From the NCBI GenBank assembly GCA_937898095.1, contig CALDKR010000092.1, positions 1-11,244 on the forward strand: a stretch of 11,244 nt of DNA, read 5' to 3'. The position numbers and the translations under genes were made by a program. The DNA is from an uncultured Rhodoluna sp. GTDB taxonomy: Bacteria; Actinomycetota; Actinomycetes; Actinomycetales; Microbacteriaceae. Below the pieces are notes generated by a model, which saw nothing but the letters and a program-made list of their open reading frames with translations, ran no database searches and had not been told where the DNA came from. Below, one piece after another: positions 5,066 through 11,244 of the stretch (the first letter of the stretch is position 1; every line of letters starts with the position of its first letter).

Positions 5066-6043
5066 CTAGCCGGTTATTGAATCCCAGCCTTGCTCTGGCA
5101 AAGGCTGAGCACCCAACATCACAGCGGCTGCACCCTTAGGCAAAACCACGCCAATCGGCTTAAATGCCCGAGGAATCTGCGCATCAGCCGCAAAAGTCGC
5201 AAGCAAAGCATGGTCTTCGCCACCGGTTAGAACCCAGTGTTTTTCATCGGCGCCGATAGCACGCGCCGGCTCTTCAACCATCGCCTCGTAACCCTGCAGC
5301 ATGAGAGGGTCGATTTGAATTGTGACATCTGAAGCCTTCGCGATTCTGCCGGCGTCTTTGGCAAGGCCATCAGAAACATCAAGCATGGCAGTGGCACCGG
5401 CCAAGGCTGCTTGAGCGCCAGCGCCGATCGGTGGCTGCGGGCGCTTTTGAACGTTAACAAAATCGTCGTATGCGTTGATCGCATCGTTGTTTTCGCTAAA
5501 TAACAGAGCCAAGCCACAAGCTGCTCGGCCGAGGGTTCCGGCTACGGCGACAATATCTCCGACCTGTGCGCCAGATCTCAAAATCGGCTCGCGCCCCTCG
5601 AGGCTTCCGTGAGCGGCAACCGAGATCACGACCTGGTGGCCAGAGGCCAGGTCTCCCCCGACAACCCCGCATCCGGGCGCTAATTGCTCGCAGGCATCGC
5701 GCAAGCCATCGGCGAAGCTCTCGAGCCAGTGAATTTGCGTGGTGGCCGGAACCACCAAGGCAACAACCAAAGATGTTGGCACGGCACCCATGGCTGCAAC
5801 ATCGGCAATGTTGCTGGCGACCGCCTTGAAACCCAAGTCATAGCCACTCGACCAGTTCAGTTTGAAGTCGTGCCCCTCAACCATCGTGTCGGTGGTGACC
5901 ACGAACTTGCCATCGGGGGCGCTCAAAACTGCAGAATCATCACCAGGGCCAACAAGTGCCGAGCTCGCAATATTTAGGCGCGCGATCGTGCGCCTGAGGC
6001 TTTCGTTTTCGCCGAGCGAGGCGATGGTTTCGCTATTTGACAC
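5066..6043 (-). CDS. thiL: Thiamine-monophosphate kinase
   Basis: Phosphorylates thiamine monophosphate with ATP to give thiamine pyrophosphate, the last step of cofactor synthesis, in the cytoplasm. The 325 residues carry the ThiL/PurM-superfamily signatures in order: VGPGDDSAVL (31-40), TTDTMVEGHDF (50-60), the helix ASNIADVAAMGAVPTSLVVAL, the Gly-Gly-Asp motif VGGDLASG, MLDVSDGLAKDAGRIA near the middle, and VLTGGEDHALLATF. The start is GTG at 6043, giving MSNSETIASLGE. No ribosome site precedes it; a -10 hexamer lies six bases upstream. It is divergent from the DUF3515 gene with 23 bases between start codons and convergent with dapD. ThiL lies near DUF3515 and ddl genes in other actinobacteria too. 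Confidence 0.94.
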   Translation of the reverse strand: MSNSETIASLGENESLRRTIARLNIASSALVGPGDDSAVLSAPDGKFVVTTDTMVEGHDFKLNWSSGYDLGFKAVASNIADVAAMGAVPTSLVVALVVPATTQIHWLESFADGLRDACEQLAPGCGVVGGDLASGHQVVISVAAHGSLEGREPILRSGAQVGDIVAVAGTLGRAACGLALLFSENNDAINAYDDFVNVQKRPQPPIGAGAQAALAGATAMLDVSDGLAKDAGRIAKASDVTIQIDPLMLQGYEAMVEEPARAIGADEKHWVLTGGEDHALLATFAADAQIPRAFKPIGVVLPKGAAAVMLGAQPLPEQGWDSITG

Positions 6044-6055
6044 AAGTCAAAGGTA
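6044..6055 (-). promoter_or_regulatory. Predicted leaderless promoter -10 of thiL
   Basis: On the minus strand TACCTT (6055-6050) is followed by six bases (TGACTT) and the GTG at 6043. It overlaps the opposing DUF3515 -10 by two bases and lies within the inverted repeat CAAAGG-TAG-CCTTTG (6048-6062). Confidence 0.5.
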
Positions 6056-6066
6056 GCCTTTGTTTG
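6054..6066 (+). promoter_or_regulatory. Predicted leaderless promoter -10 of the DUF3515 gene
   Basis: TAGCCT (6054-6059) is followed by seven bases (TTGTTTG) and the ATG at 6067. No Shine-Dalgarno sequence precedes the ATG. A TTGACA occurs at 6037-6042, but only 11 bases separate it from this -10, too few for a normal promoter. Confidence 0.45.
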
Positions 6067-6519
6067 ATGAGATATTTGCCAGTTAGCGCCCTTTTTGCCA
6101 CCGGATTAGCAGCCATTGGATTGCTATCTGGATGCACCGCCACCGTTGTGGTTGATGCTGCTGCCGATGCGAATAATCCGGCGTGCGCTGAGATTATTGT
6201 GCGATTGCCAGATCAAGTGGGCGAGTTGACCAAGCGGCAAACAAACGCTCAGTCGACCGGAGCCTGGGGCAACCCCACCGGTGTGATTCTTCGCTGCGGC
6301 CTGGAGCCCGTCGAAATTAGCAATTTTACGTGCGTGACTGCGGGCGATATCGATTGGTTGGTTGACGACACAAAATCTCCGAGCTACCGATTTATCACCT
6401 ATGCGACCAAGCCGGCCACTGAGGTGATCGTTGATTCGACTCAGATTTCTGGCGTCAGCGCTCTAGATGCTCTGAGCTCGGCAGTTGGCAACATTCCTGC
6501 AGCCAAGCGTTGTCAATAA
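6067..6519 (+). CDS. DUF3515 family lipoprotein
   Basis: A 150-residue exported lipoprotein of unknown function. From ATG at 6067 it has a short positive start (MRYLP), a hydrophobic stretch (VSALFATGLAAIGL) and the lipobox LSGC with Cys23 as the predicted lipidation site. It should therefore be anchored to the outer face of the cytoplasmic membrane. The body carries DUF3515 hallmarks: NPACAEIIVRLPDQVG, WGNPTGVILRCGLEP, DIDWLVDD and a SYRFITYATKPATEVIVD strand pair. Four Cys after the lipobox (in PACAE, LRCGL, FTCVT and the C-terminal KRCQ) could form two disulfides. TTG at 6064 and an upstream ATG at 6037 are less likely starts: the latter overlaps thiL and pushes the signal peptide inward. 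Divergent from thiL and convergent with ddl, as I recall for Rv2980 and ddlA in Mycobacterium. Confidence 0.88.
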   Translation: MRYLPVSALFATGLAAIGLLSGCTATVVVDAAADANNPACAEIIVRLPDQVGELTKRQTNAQSTGAWGNPTGVILRCGLEPVEISNFTCVTAGDIDWLVDDTKSPSYRFITYATKPATEVIVDSTQISGVSALDALSSAVGNIPAAKRCQ

Positions 6520-6541
6520 TTTTTCAGTCGCCAACGCTTTT
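6505..6541. terminator. Possible terminator between DUF3515 and ddl
   Basis: AAGCGTTG (6505-6512) and CAACGCTT (6532-6539) form a perfect 8-pair stem, with TTTT at 6538-6541 ending the right arm. The 19-base loop is long and holds the DUF3515 stop codon. The structure could end both converging transcripts, but a loop of this length weakens the call. Confidence 0.4.
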
Positions 6542-6558
6542 CAGCTCGGCAAATTGTT

Positions 6559-7647
6559 TTATCGCTCTAAAGCAAGTTGAATTAGCTCGTCGATCAAGTC
6601 GGCATATGCCAGCCCAGATGCCTGCCAAAGCGACGGGAACATTGAAATCGGCGTGAAGCCTGGCATTGTGTTGATTTCATTCACAAAGAAGCCATCGGCT
6701 GTCAAAAAGAAATCGACGCGCGCCAACCCAGTGCAGTCAAGCGACTTGAACGCACGGCGAGCAATATTCTGCATTTCAACTAGTTCTGCGTCGGTCAGGC
6801 TAGCCGGAATCACTAGGTCAACAGCTTTGTCGTCACGATATTTGGCCTCGAAGTCATAGAACTCTCGACCCTTGACGATGATCTCGCCAGCAATGGTCAC
6901 TCGTGGCTCGGACCCATTGCGACCAGATAGCACTGCAACTTCAACCTCACGACCGACCAGGCCGTGTTCAATCACACACTTGCTGTCGTGCTTTAGGGCT
7001 TCAGCAACCGCCGGCCCAAATTGAGCCCAATCGCTGACCTTTGAAACACCAACTGAAGACCCTGCTCGAGCTGGTTTTACAAATAGCGGCAAACCACCGA
7101 GGTCACGCGCCTTCGCCAGCACACCCTCAGGGTTGCCCAGCATGTCATTTGCCCGAACAACAATGTGCGGAGTTGCCGGCACTCCGGCTTGCAAAAACAA
7201 GGCCTTGGTGAATTCTTTATCCATGCCTGCAGCCGAGGCAAAAACCCCATTGCCGACATAGGGGGCGCCGAATAGCTCAAGCAACCCCTGCATGGTGCCG
7301 TCTTCGCCATATTGGCCATGAAGAACCGGAAAAACGACGTCAATCTTGCCGAGACTGCTGCGGGTTTCGCCCTCAATCAGAGTCAGCTCGTGGCTGCCAT
7401 CAAAATTGAACTCAACCGAACGGCCTTCAAATTCAACCACCGGCAGAGGTTCGCCTGGGGCTGGCAACTTGAAGCGGTCGCGGTTGTCTTCGGCTAATGT
7501 GAACTGACCATTTTGGGTTATGCCGATTGGAATCAATTCGTATTTGTCGCGATCAATCGCGCCCATTACGCCGGCCGCTGTGGCGCATGAAATTGAGTGC
7601 TCGCTTGAACGACCACCGAAGAGCAGTGCAACGCGCAATTTAGACAT
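6559..7647 (-). CDS. ddl: D-alanine--D-alanine ligase
   Basis: ATP-grasp enzyme of 362 residues that joins two D-alanines for the end of the peptidoglycan stem peptide, in the cytoplasm. Family signatures are all present: FGGRSSEHSIS (10-20, substrate site), HGQYGEDGTMQG (110-121), the ATP-grasp lysine motif FVKPARAGSSVGVS (189-202), FYDFEAKY, RVDFFL and the metal/D-Ala site NEINTMPGFTPISMFP. No vancomycin-resistance D-Ala-D-Lac ligase signature stands out, although I cannot exclude a different second-substrate preference by eye. Its ATG overlaps the gpsA stop by one base (TAATG), so translation is coupled. It is the last gene of the leuD-murA-plsC-gpsA-ddl run. Confidence 0.95.
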   Translation of the reverse strand: MSKLRVALLFGGRSSEHSISCATAAGVMGAIDRDKYELIPIGITQNGQFTLAEDNRDRFKLPAPGEPLPVVEFEGRSVEFNFDGSHELTLIEGETRSSLGKIDVVFPVLHGQYGEDGTMQGLLELFGAPYVGNGVFASAAGMDKEFTKALFLQAGVPATPHIVVRANDMLGNPEGVLAKARDLGGLPLFVKPARAGSSVGVSKVSDWAQFGPAVAEALKHDSKCVIEHGLVGREVEVAVLSGRNGSEPRVTIAGEIIVKGREFYDFEAKYRDDKAVDLVIPASLTDAELVEMQNIARRAFKSLDCTGLARVDFFLTADGFFVNEINTMPGFTPISMFPSLWQASGLAYADLIDELIQLALER

Positions 7648-8648
7648 TATTCGCCCTGTGGCCCATCGGTGTTGTTGGTTAGCTGCGGGGCAATGTCTTT
7701 TGGATTCATCTTGCCGTCGATAACCAGTTGAACCTGTTGAACAATCGGCATCTCAACCCCTTTTTCAGCAGCTAGCTGAAGAATTGGCGCAACCGAGGCG
7801 AGGCCTTCAGCGGTTTGTGACATGCGCTTGAGAACTTCGCGCTTTGAATAGCCTTTGCCGAGCATTTCACCGGCTTTGTGGTTTCGTGACAGTGGGGATT
7901 CACAGGTGGCAATTAGGTCACCCAAGCCAGCCAAGCCGACCATGGTTTTTTCTTTTGCACCATAAGCAACAGCAAATCTTGAAATCTCAGAAAGGCCTCG
8001 GGTCATAATTGACGCCTTGGTGTTCTCGCCATAACCAACGCCATTCACGATGCCGATGGCAACGGCAATCAGGTTCTTTAAAATTCCGCCGAATTCGGTG
8101 CCAATCACATCTTTGTTGGTGAAGGTAGTGAAATAGTCATTGGTGGCTGCGGCTGCAACCAGGGCGGCAGTTTCTTTGCTGGTTGACGCGGCAACCGACG
8201 CGGTTGGCTGTTCAGCTGCAATCTCAAGCGATAGGTTTGGCCCCGAAATCACGGCGATTCGATCTGCTGAAACGCCAGCAACTGCAGCGATTACCTCGCT
8301 CATGCGCAGGCCAGACTCTTTTTCAACACCCTTCATCAAGCTAACCAAAATCGCATTTGACTCGATTAGCGGCGCCCATTCGATCAGGCTTGCGCGCAGC
8401 GATTGCGAAGGGATTGCGATGTAAATCTGCTCGGCGCCGGTCAGCGCTTGAGCAGTGTCTGAGGTTGCGCAAAGGTTGGGCGGAAGGTCGATTCCGGGCA
8501 GATAATCGCCGTTGCGATGCTCGTTGTTGATTTCTTCAACAACCTCGTCGCGACGAGCCCACAGTGTGACCTGGTTGCCGGCATCCGCAAGAATTTTGGC
8601 GAAGGTTGTGCCCCAGCTGCCAGCACCCATCACAGTGACTTTAGCCAT
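7647..8648 (-). CDS. gpsA: Glycerol-3-phosphate dehydrogenase [NAD(P)+]
   Basis: Reduces dihydroxyacetone phosphate to sn-glycerol-3-phosphate, the backbone of phospholipids, in the cytoplasm. It has 333 residues. The N-terminal Rossmann motif is GAGSWGT (8-14), followed by VTLWARR. Further on are AIPSQSLR, VSLMKGVE, VISGPNLSLEIA, the catalytic-lysine segment GGILKNLIAVAIGIVNGVGYGEN, and GLAGLGDLIATCESPLSRNHKAG. The frame is open to 8714, but ATG at 8648 gives the standard MAKVTVMGAGSWGT and avoids overlap with plsC. It starts two bases after the plsC stop and ends by overlapping ddl. Placement directly after plsC suits a shared phospholipid role, since PlsC-type enzymes acylate derivatives of its product. 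Confidence 0.95.
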   Translation of the reverse strand: MAKVTVMGAGSWGTTFAKILADAGNQVTLWARRDEVVEEINNEHRNGDYLPGIDLPPNLCATSDTAQALTGAEQIYIAIPSQSLRASLIEWAPLIESNAILVSLMKGVEKESGLRMSEVIAAVAGVSADRIAVISGPNLSLEIAAEQPTASVAASTSKETAALVAAAATNDYFTTFTNKDVIGTEFGGILKNLIAVAIGIVNGVGYGENTKASIMTRGLSEISRFAVAYGAKEKTMVGLAGLGDLIATCESPLSRNHKAGEMLGKGYSKREVLKRMSQTAEGLASVAPILQLAAEKGVEMPIVQQVQLVIDGKMNPKDIAPQLTNNTDGPQGE

Positions 8649-8650
8649 CG

Positions 8651-9451
8651 CTACTTGCCTGCCTTCTTTTTGAAATTTCCGTGTTCTTTTTGACCATGAG
8701 CCAGTGGGTCCCAAAGGTCACCGGGGGCTTTTTCGCCACGAAGCTGCTCAACTAATTCTGTGATTTTATGCATCACCAAATCAGTCGCTTCATGCACTTC
8801 AGCCGGAGTCAGCTTGCTTTTGCGAAATTTCGCTAAGTCAATTTCATCGCCGATAACCACACGAACCGGCTTCCAGAATCCGGGCCTGAATTTGCTTTCA
8901 TAGTTTGGCAGAATTTGTTCACTGCCCCAGTGGGCCATCGGATAAACCGGCACGTTGGTTTCTAGAGCAAGACGCACCGCGCCGGTCTTGCCTCGCATGG
9001 GCCAGAGATCGGGCTGACGGGTTAGTGTGCCCTCAGGAAAAATCGAAATCATGTGCCCTGCTTTGAGATATGCGTGAGCTGCGCGCAGCGGTTCGTCGTT
9101 TCGCTGACCACCGCGATAGACCGGAATCTGCCCAGCAGCGCGTAAAAGCGGGCCAACTAACGGAAGCTTGAACAGACTGCCCTTTGCTAAAAAGTGCGGT
9201 GCGCGCTTGAGCTTGACATAGACCAAATAGGCAACGGCAAGGGCATCAACATTGGTGACATGGTTCGAGACCAAAACATATGCTCCGGTTTTAGGCAGCT
9301 TTTGAACGCCTTCGGCCTTGAGGTTGAACATCAAACGCACAATTGGAATCAAAATTGCGGCGATCGCACCCAGAGAAAAATGACGCTCTTTTGGGTTGAT
9401 CGTCGGCATCTTTAGATATTCAGATTTTGCCTTGCGCGATTGTTTGGCCAT
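8651..9451 (-). CDS. plsC: 1-acyl-glycerol-3-phosphate acyltransferase family protein
   Basis: A membrane-associated acyltransferase of 266 residues that adds a second fatty acid to lysophosphatidate-type substrates. The LPLAT motifs are in order: SNHVTNVDA with His64 and Asp69 (HX4D, catalytic), the GQIPVYRGG block, FPEGT at 138-142 (substrate phosphate), and VPVYPMAHWG. A hydrophobic stretch at about 26-42 (SLGAIAAILIPIVRLMF) could anchor it. The N-terminus (KQSRKAK) and C-terminus are lysine-rich, giving a basic tail ending KKKAGK. ATG at 9451 is 11 bases after the murA stop; an internal ATG at residue 15 (MPTINPKERHF) is a possible alternative start. The substrate is assigned from the family and the adjacent gpsA; other acyl acceptors are possible. 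Confidence 0.88.
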   Translation of the reverse strand: MAKQSRKAKSEYLKMPTINPKERHFSLGAIAAILIPIVRLMFNLKAEGVQKLPKTGAYVLVSNHVTNVDALAVAYLVYVKLKRAPHFLAKGSLFKLPLVGPLLRAAGQIPVYRGGQRNDEPLRAAHAYLKAGHMISIFPEGTLTRQPDLWPMRGKTGAVRLALETNVPVYPMAHWGSEQILPNYESKFRPGFWKPVRVVIGDEIDLAKFRKSKLTPAEVHEATDLVMHKITELVEQLRGEKAPGDLWDPLAHGQKEHGNFKKKAGK

Positions 9452-9462
9452 CAGAATCTCGA

Positions 9463-10776
9463 CTATTCGGTGTAGCTAAAGTCGGCACCGAGCGCTTCGA
9501 GCTTGGCCAAGAAATGCTCGTAGCCTCGAGAAATTAGCTGAACATTAGAAACGTGCGAGGTTCCGTTTGCAGCTAGTGCTGCAACCATGTGGCTGAATCC
9601 GCCGCGAAGGTCTGGCACTCTAATGTCAGCCGCATGCAGCTCGGTTGGCCCAGAGATAACTGCAGAGTGGTTAAAGTTTCGCTGACCAAAACGACAAGCG
9701 GTTCCGCCTAGGCACTCGCGATAAATCTGAATTTGCGCGCCCATTTCAACCAACGCGTCGGTGAATCCAAAGCGGTTTTCATATACGGTCTCGTGAATGA
9801 TTGAAAGACCTTTTGCCTGGGTCAGCGCAACCACCAATGGCTGCTGCCAGTCGGTCATGAAACCGGGATGAACGTCGGTCTCGAGAACTACAGGCTTCAG
9901 GTCTCCGCCTGGGTGCCAGAAGCGAATTCCGTCGTCTTGAATATCGAAAGCGCCGCCAACCTTGCGGAATACGTTCAAGAATGTGGTCATCTCTTGCTGG
10001 CGAGCTCCGCCAACAAAGATGTCTCCCTTGGTGGCAATCGCAGCACAAGCCCATGATGCGGCTTCGTTGCGATCGAATAGCGCGCGGTGCACATAGCCGG
10101 TGAGCTTTTTTACACCCTCGATGCGAATCACTCGATCAGTGTCGACCGAGATAATCGCACCCATCTTTTGCAAGATAGCGATTAGATCCATGATTTCTGG
10201 CTCTATTGCCGCACCAGAAAGCTCGGTCACACCTTCAGCGCGAGTTGCAGTCAGCAGCACCTGCTCGGTGGCACCAACCGATGGATAAGGCAGCTTGATT
10301 TTTGCACCGTGCAAGCCCTTAGGGGCAGAGAGTCGAGTGCCGTTTGGCAGCTCTTCGATGACGGCACCAAAGTTGCGCAGCACCTCGAAGTGATAGTCGA
10401 TTGGGCGGTCGCCAATGTGACAGCCACCAAGACCCGGAATGAACGCCTCACCCAACTGGTGCAACAGTGGGCCACAAAACAGGATAGGAATTCGTGATGA
10501 TCCGGCGTGAGCATCGATGTCGACCATTCGTGCTGACTGCACATTGCTTGGGTCGAGGTGCATTTCGCCATCTTCGCTGTGGCTAATAGTGACACCGTGA
10601 AGCTGCAGCAGGCGAGAAACGATTTCGACATCGCTGATAAATGGCACGTCTTTAAGGGTGCTCGGGCCATCGCCCAAAAGCGCAGCCACCATTGCTTTGG
10701 TGACTAGGTTTTTAGCGCCCTTGAGGTCAACTCGACCGATAAGCGGTTTTCCACCGTTGACGGTGATTTGGCTCAT
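9463..10776 (-). CDS. murA: UDP-N-acetylglucosamine 1-carboxyvinyltransferase
   Basis: Transfers enolpyruvate from phosphoenolpyruvate to UDP-GlcNAc, the first committed step of peptidoglycan synthesis, in the cytoplasm. It has 437 residues, slightly longer than the approximately 420 of E. coli MurA. Key sites are Lys22-Asn23 in KGAKN, Cys119 in GLGGCHIGDRPID (equivalent to the catalytic, fosfomycin-reactive Cys115 of E. coli) and DLRGG near the C-terminus (Arg397 equivalent). Cys119 means the enzyme keeps the fosfomycin target residue that is Asp in M. tuberculosis. The frame is open to 10818, but ATG at 10776 gives the family start MSQITVNGGKPL and has AAGGA about 8 bases upstream overlapping the leuD stop. 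It starts eight bases after leuD and ends 11 bases before plsC. Confidence 0.95.
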   Translation of the reverse strand: MSQITVNGGKPLIGRVDLKGAKNLVTKAMVAALLGDGPSTLKDVPFISDVEIVSRLLQLHGVTISHSEDGEMHLDPSNVQSARMVDIDAHAGSSRIPILFCGPLLHQLGEAFIPGLGGCHIGDRPIDYHFEVLRNFGAVIEELPNGTRLSAPKGLHGAKIKLPYPSVGATEQVLLTATRAEGVTELSGAAIEPEIMDLIAILQKMGAIISVDTDRVIRIEGVKKLTGYVHRALFDRNEAASWACAAIATKGDIFVGGARQQEMTTFLNVFRKVGGAFDIQDDGIRFWHPGGDLKPVVLETDVHPGFMTDWQQPLVVALTQAKGLSIIHETVYENRFGFTDALVEMGAQIQIYRECLGGTACRFGQRNFNHSAVISGPTELHAADIRVPDLRGGFSHMVAALAANGTSHVSNVQLISRGYEHFLAKLEALGADFSYTE

Positions 10777-10784
10777 GCTGGTCC

Positions 10785-11224
10785 TTAGCTTTTTGCTGGC
10801 AAAGTCTTGGGTCTCCAAGATTCGCGCTTTGCTTCAAAATCAGTGATTTTCTGCTCGTCACGCAGGGTCAAACCGATGTCGTCTAGGCCTTCTAGCAGAC
10901 GCCATTTAGTGTATTCGTCAATCTCAAATGGCACCTTTAGGTCGCCAATCGTGGCGGTTTGCGATGGCAGATCAACTTCAATCTGAACACCTGGACTGGC
11001 CTCGATAGCAGCCCATAGCTTTTCGGTGTCAGCTTCAGAAATCACGCCGGCAACCAAGCCCTGCTTGCCTGAGTTGCCTCTAAAAATGTCGCCGAACTTA
11101 GGTGACAAAACCACCTTGAAGCCATAGTCGCGAAGCGCCCAAACGGCGTGCTCGCGGCTAGAACCGGTGCCGAAATCTGGGCCGGCAACCAAAACTTCGG
11201 CGTTCTTGTAGGCATCCTGGTTCA
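10785..11224 (-). CDS. leuD: 3-isopropylmalate dehydratase small subunit, N-terminus missing
   Basis: Small subunit of isopropylmalate isomerase, which with LeuC interconverts 2- and 3-isopropylmalate in leucine synthesis. About 146 C-terminal residues are present. They begin NQDAYKNAEVLVAGPDFGTGSSREHAVWAL, the swivel-domain core, and continue through VLSPKFGDIFRGNSGKQGL. The family is usually about 200 residues, so roughly 50 are lost. The apparent TTG start at 11225 is false: family members read LNQD here and the gene continues upstream, but the contig stops and adapter bases follow. leuC would be expected upstream. It is followed by murA after eight bases, which makes it the first visible gene of the minus-strand operon. 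Confidence 0.93.
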
Positions 11225-11244
11225 AGATCGGAAGAGCGTCGTGT
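11225..11244. other. Illumina sequencing adapter remnant at contig end
   Basis: The last 20 bases read AGATCGGAAGAGCGTCGTGT. This is exactly the start of the standard Illumina adapter read-through, the reverse complement of the 3' end of the read-1 primer. It interrupts leuD where its conserved reading should continue, so it is artefact and not genome. Confidence 0.97.

Noticed and set aside
5028..5074. CTAGCCGGT direct repeats as a transposon target duplication or attachment site
   Set aside because: No mobile element lies between the copies, only 29 bases, and a 9-base repeat including a stop codon can arise by chance.
6037..6042. TTGACA as a -35 for the DUF3515 promoter
   Set aside because: Only 11 bases separate it from TAGCCT, and no -10 lies 16-18 bases downstream; it is better explained as part of the TTTGAC dyad.
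8649..8714. GpsA start at 8714
   Set aside because: It would overlap the plsC 3' end by over 60 bases; MAKVTVMGAGSWGT at 8648 is the standard start.
9779..10054. Minus-strand frame inside murA
   Set aside because: It is an out-of-frame reading of murA without a ribosome site or family signature.
10777..10818. MurA start at 10818
   Set aside because: The extra residues are the antisense/frameshifted leuD tail; ATG at 10776 has a ribosome site and the family N-terminus.
1..11244. CRISPR arrays, tRNA or rRNA genes, prophage, insertion sequences, defence or secondary-metabolite systems
   Set aside because: I found no regularly spaced repeats, cloverleaf, transposase or accessory gene signatures; essentially all of the sequence is accounted for by core genes and short spacers.

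Overview
The window is an ordinary stretch of actinobacterial housekeeping genes with about half G+C. It most likely comes from a small-genome member of the Microbacteriaceae, such as the freshwater Rhodoluna/Aquiluna group. This assignment rests on actinobacteria-typical small families (a DUF3117 protein of 57 residues and a DUF3515 lipoprotein), the actinobacterial type of DapD, an Mrp without its C-terminal CxxC, very tight gene packing, and gene orders that resemble other actinobacteria. The genus is inference. The window ends at a contig edge: the last 20 bases are Illumina adapter, not genome.

Layout. 2-1472 (+): 3' part of a DUF1003 membrane protein gene, overlapping mrp (Fe-S carrier ATPase). 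1490-1555: two abutting hairpins between convergent mrp and tatB. 1535-1885 (-): tatB. 1957-2586 (+): a SAM-dependent O-methyltransferase, divergent from tatB. 2604-2640: a strong two-way terminator. 2664-2837 (-): a DUF3117 gene. 2949-4028 (-) and 4060-5013 (+): dapE and dapD, divergent with only 31 bp between their start codons. 5066-6043 (-): thiL. 6067-6519 (+): the DUF3515 lipoprotein, divergent from thiL with 23 bp between starts. 6559-11224 (-): a tight operon read leuD(partial)-murA-plsC-gpsA-ddl.

How the genes fit together. DapD and DapE act in the succinylase branch of diaminopimelate/lysine synthesis. MurA and Ddl make the UDP-GlcNAc-enolpyruvate and D-Ala-D-Ala parts of the same peptidoglycan precursor. 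GpsA and PlsC provide glycerol-3-phosphate and acylate it for membrane phospholipid. LeuD serves leucine synthesis, ThiL makes thiamine pyrophosphate, TatB exports folded proteins and Mrp delivers Fe-S clusters.

The most interesting layer is regulatory. Five start codons (tatB, dapE, dapD, thiL, DUF3515) sit 6 or 7 bases after a TANNNT -10 hexamer and have no usable Shine-Dalgarno sequence, which predicts leaderless mRNAs. In two divergent pairs the opposing promoters are so close that the two polymerases should exclude each other. The O-methyltransferase and DUF3117 genes instead have AAGGAG sites. I saw no mobile element, CRISPR array, tRNA, rRNA, prophage or defence system, and no gene of a new kind. 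No gene-free stretch exceeds 300 bases.
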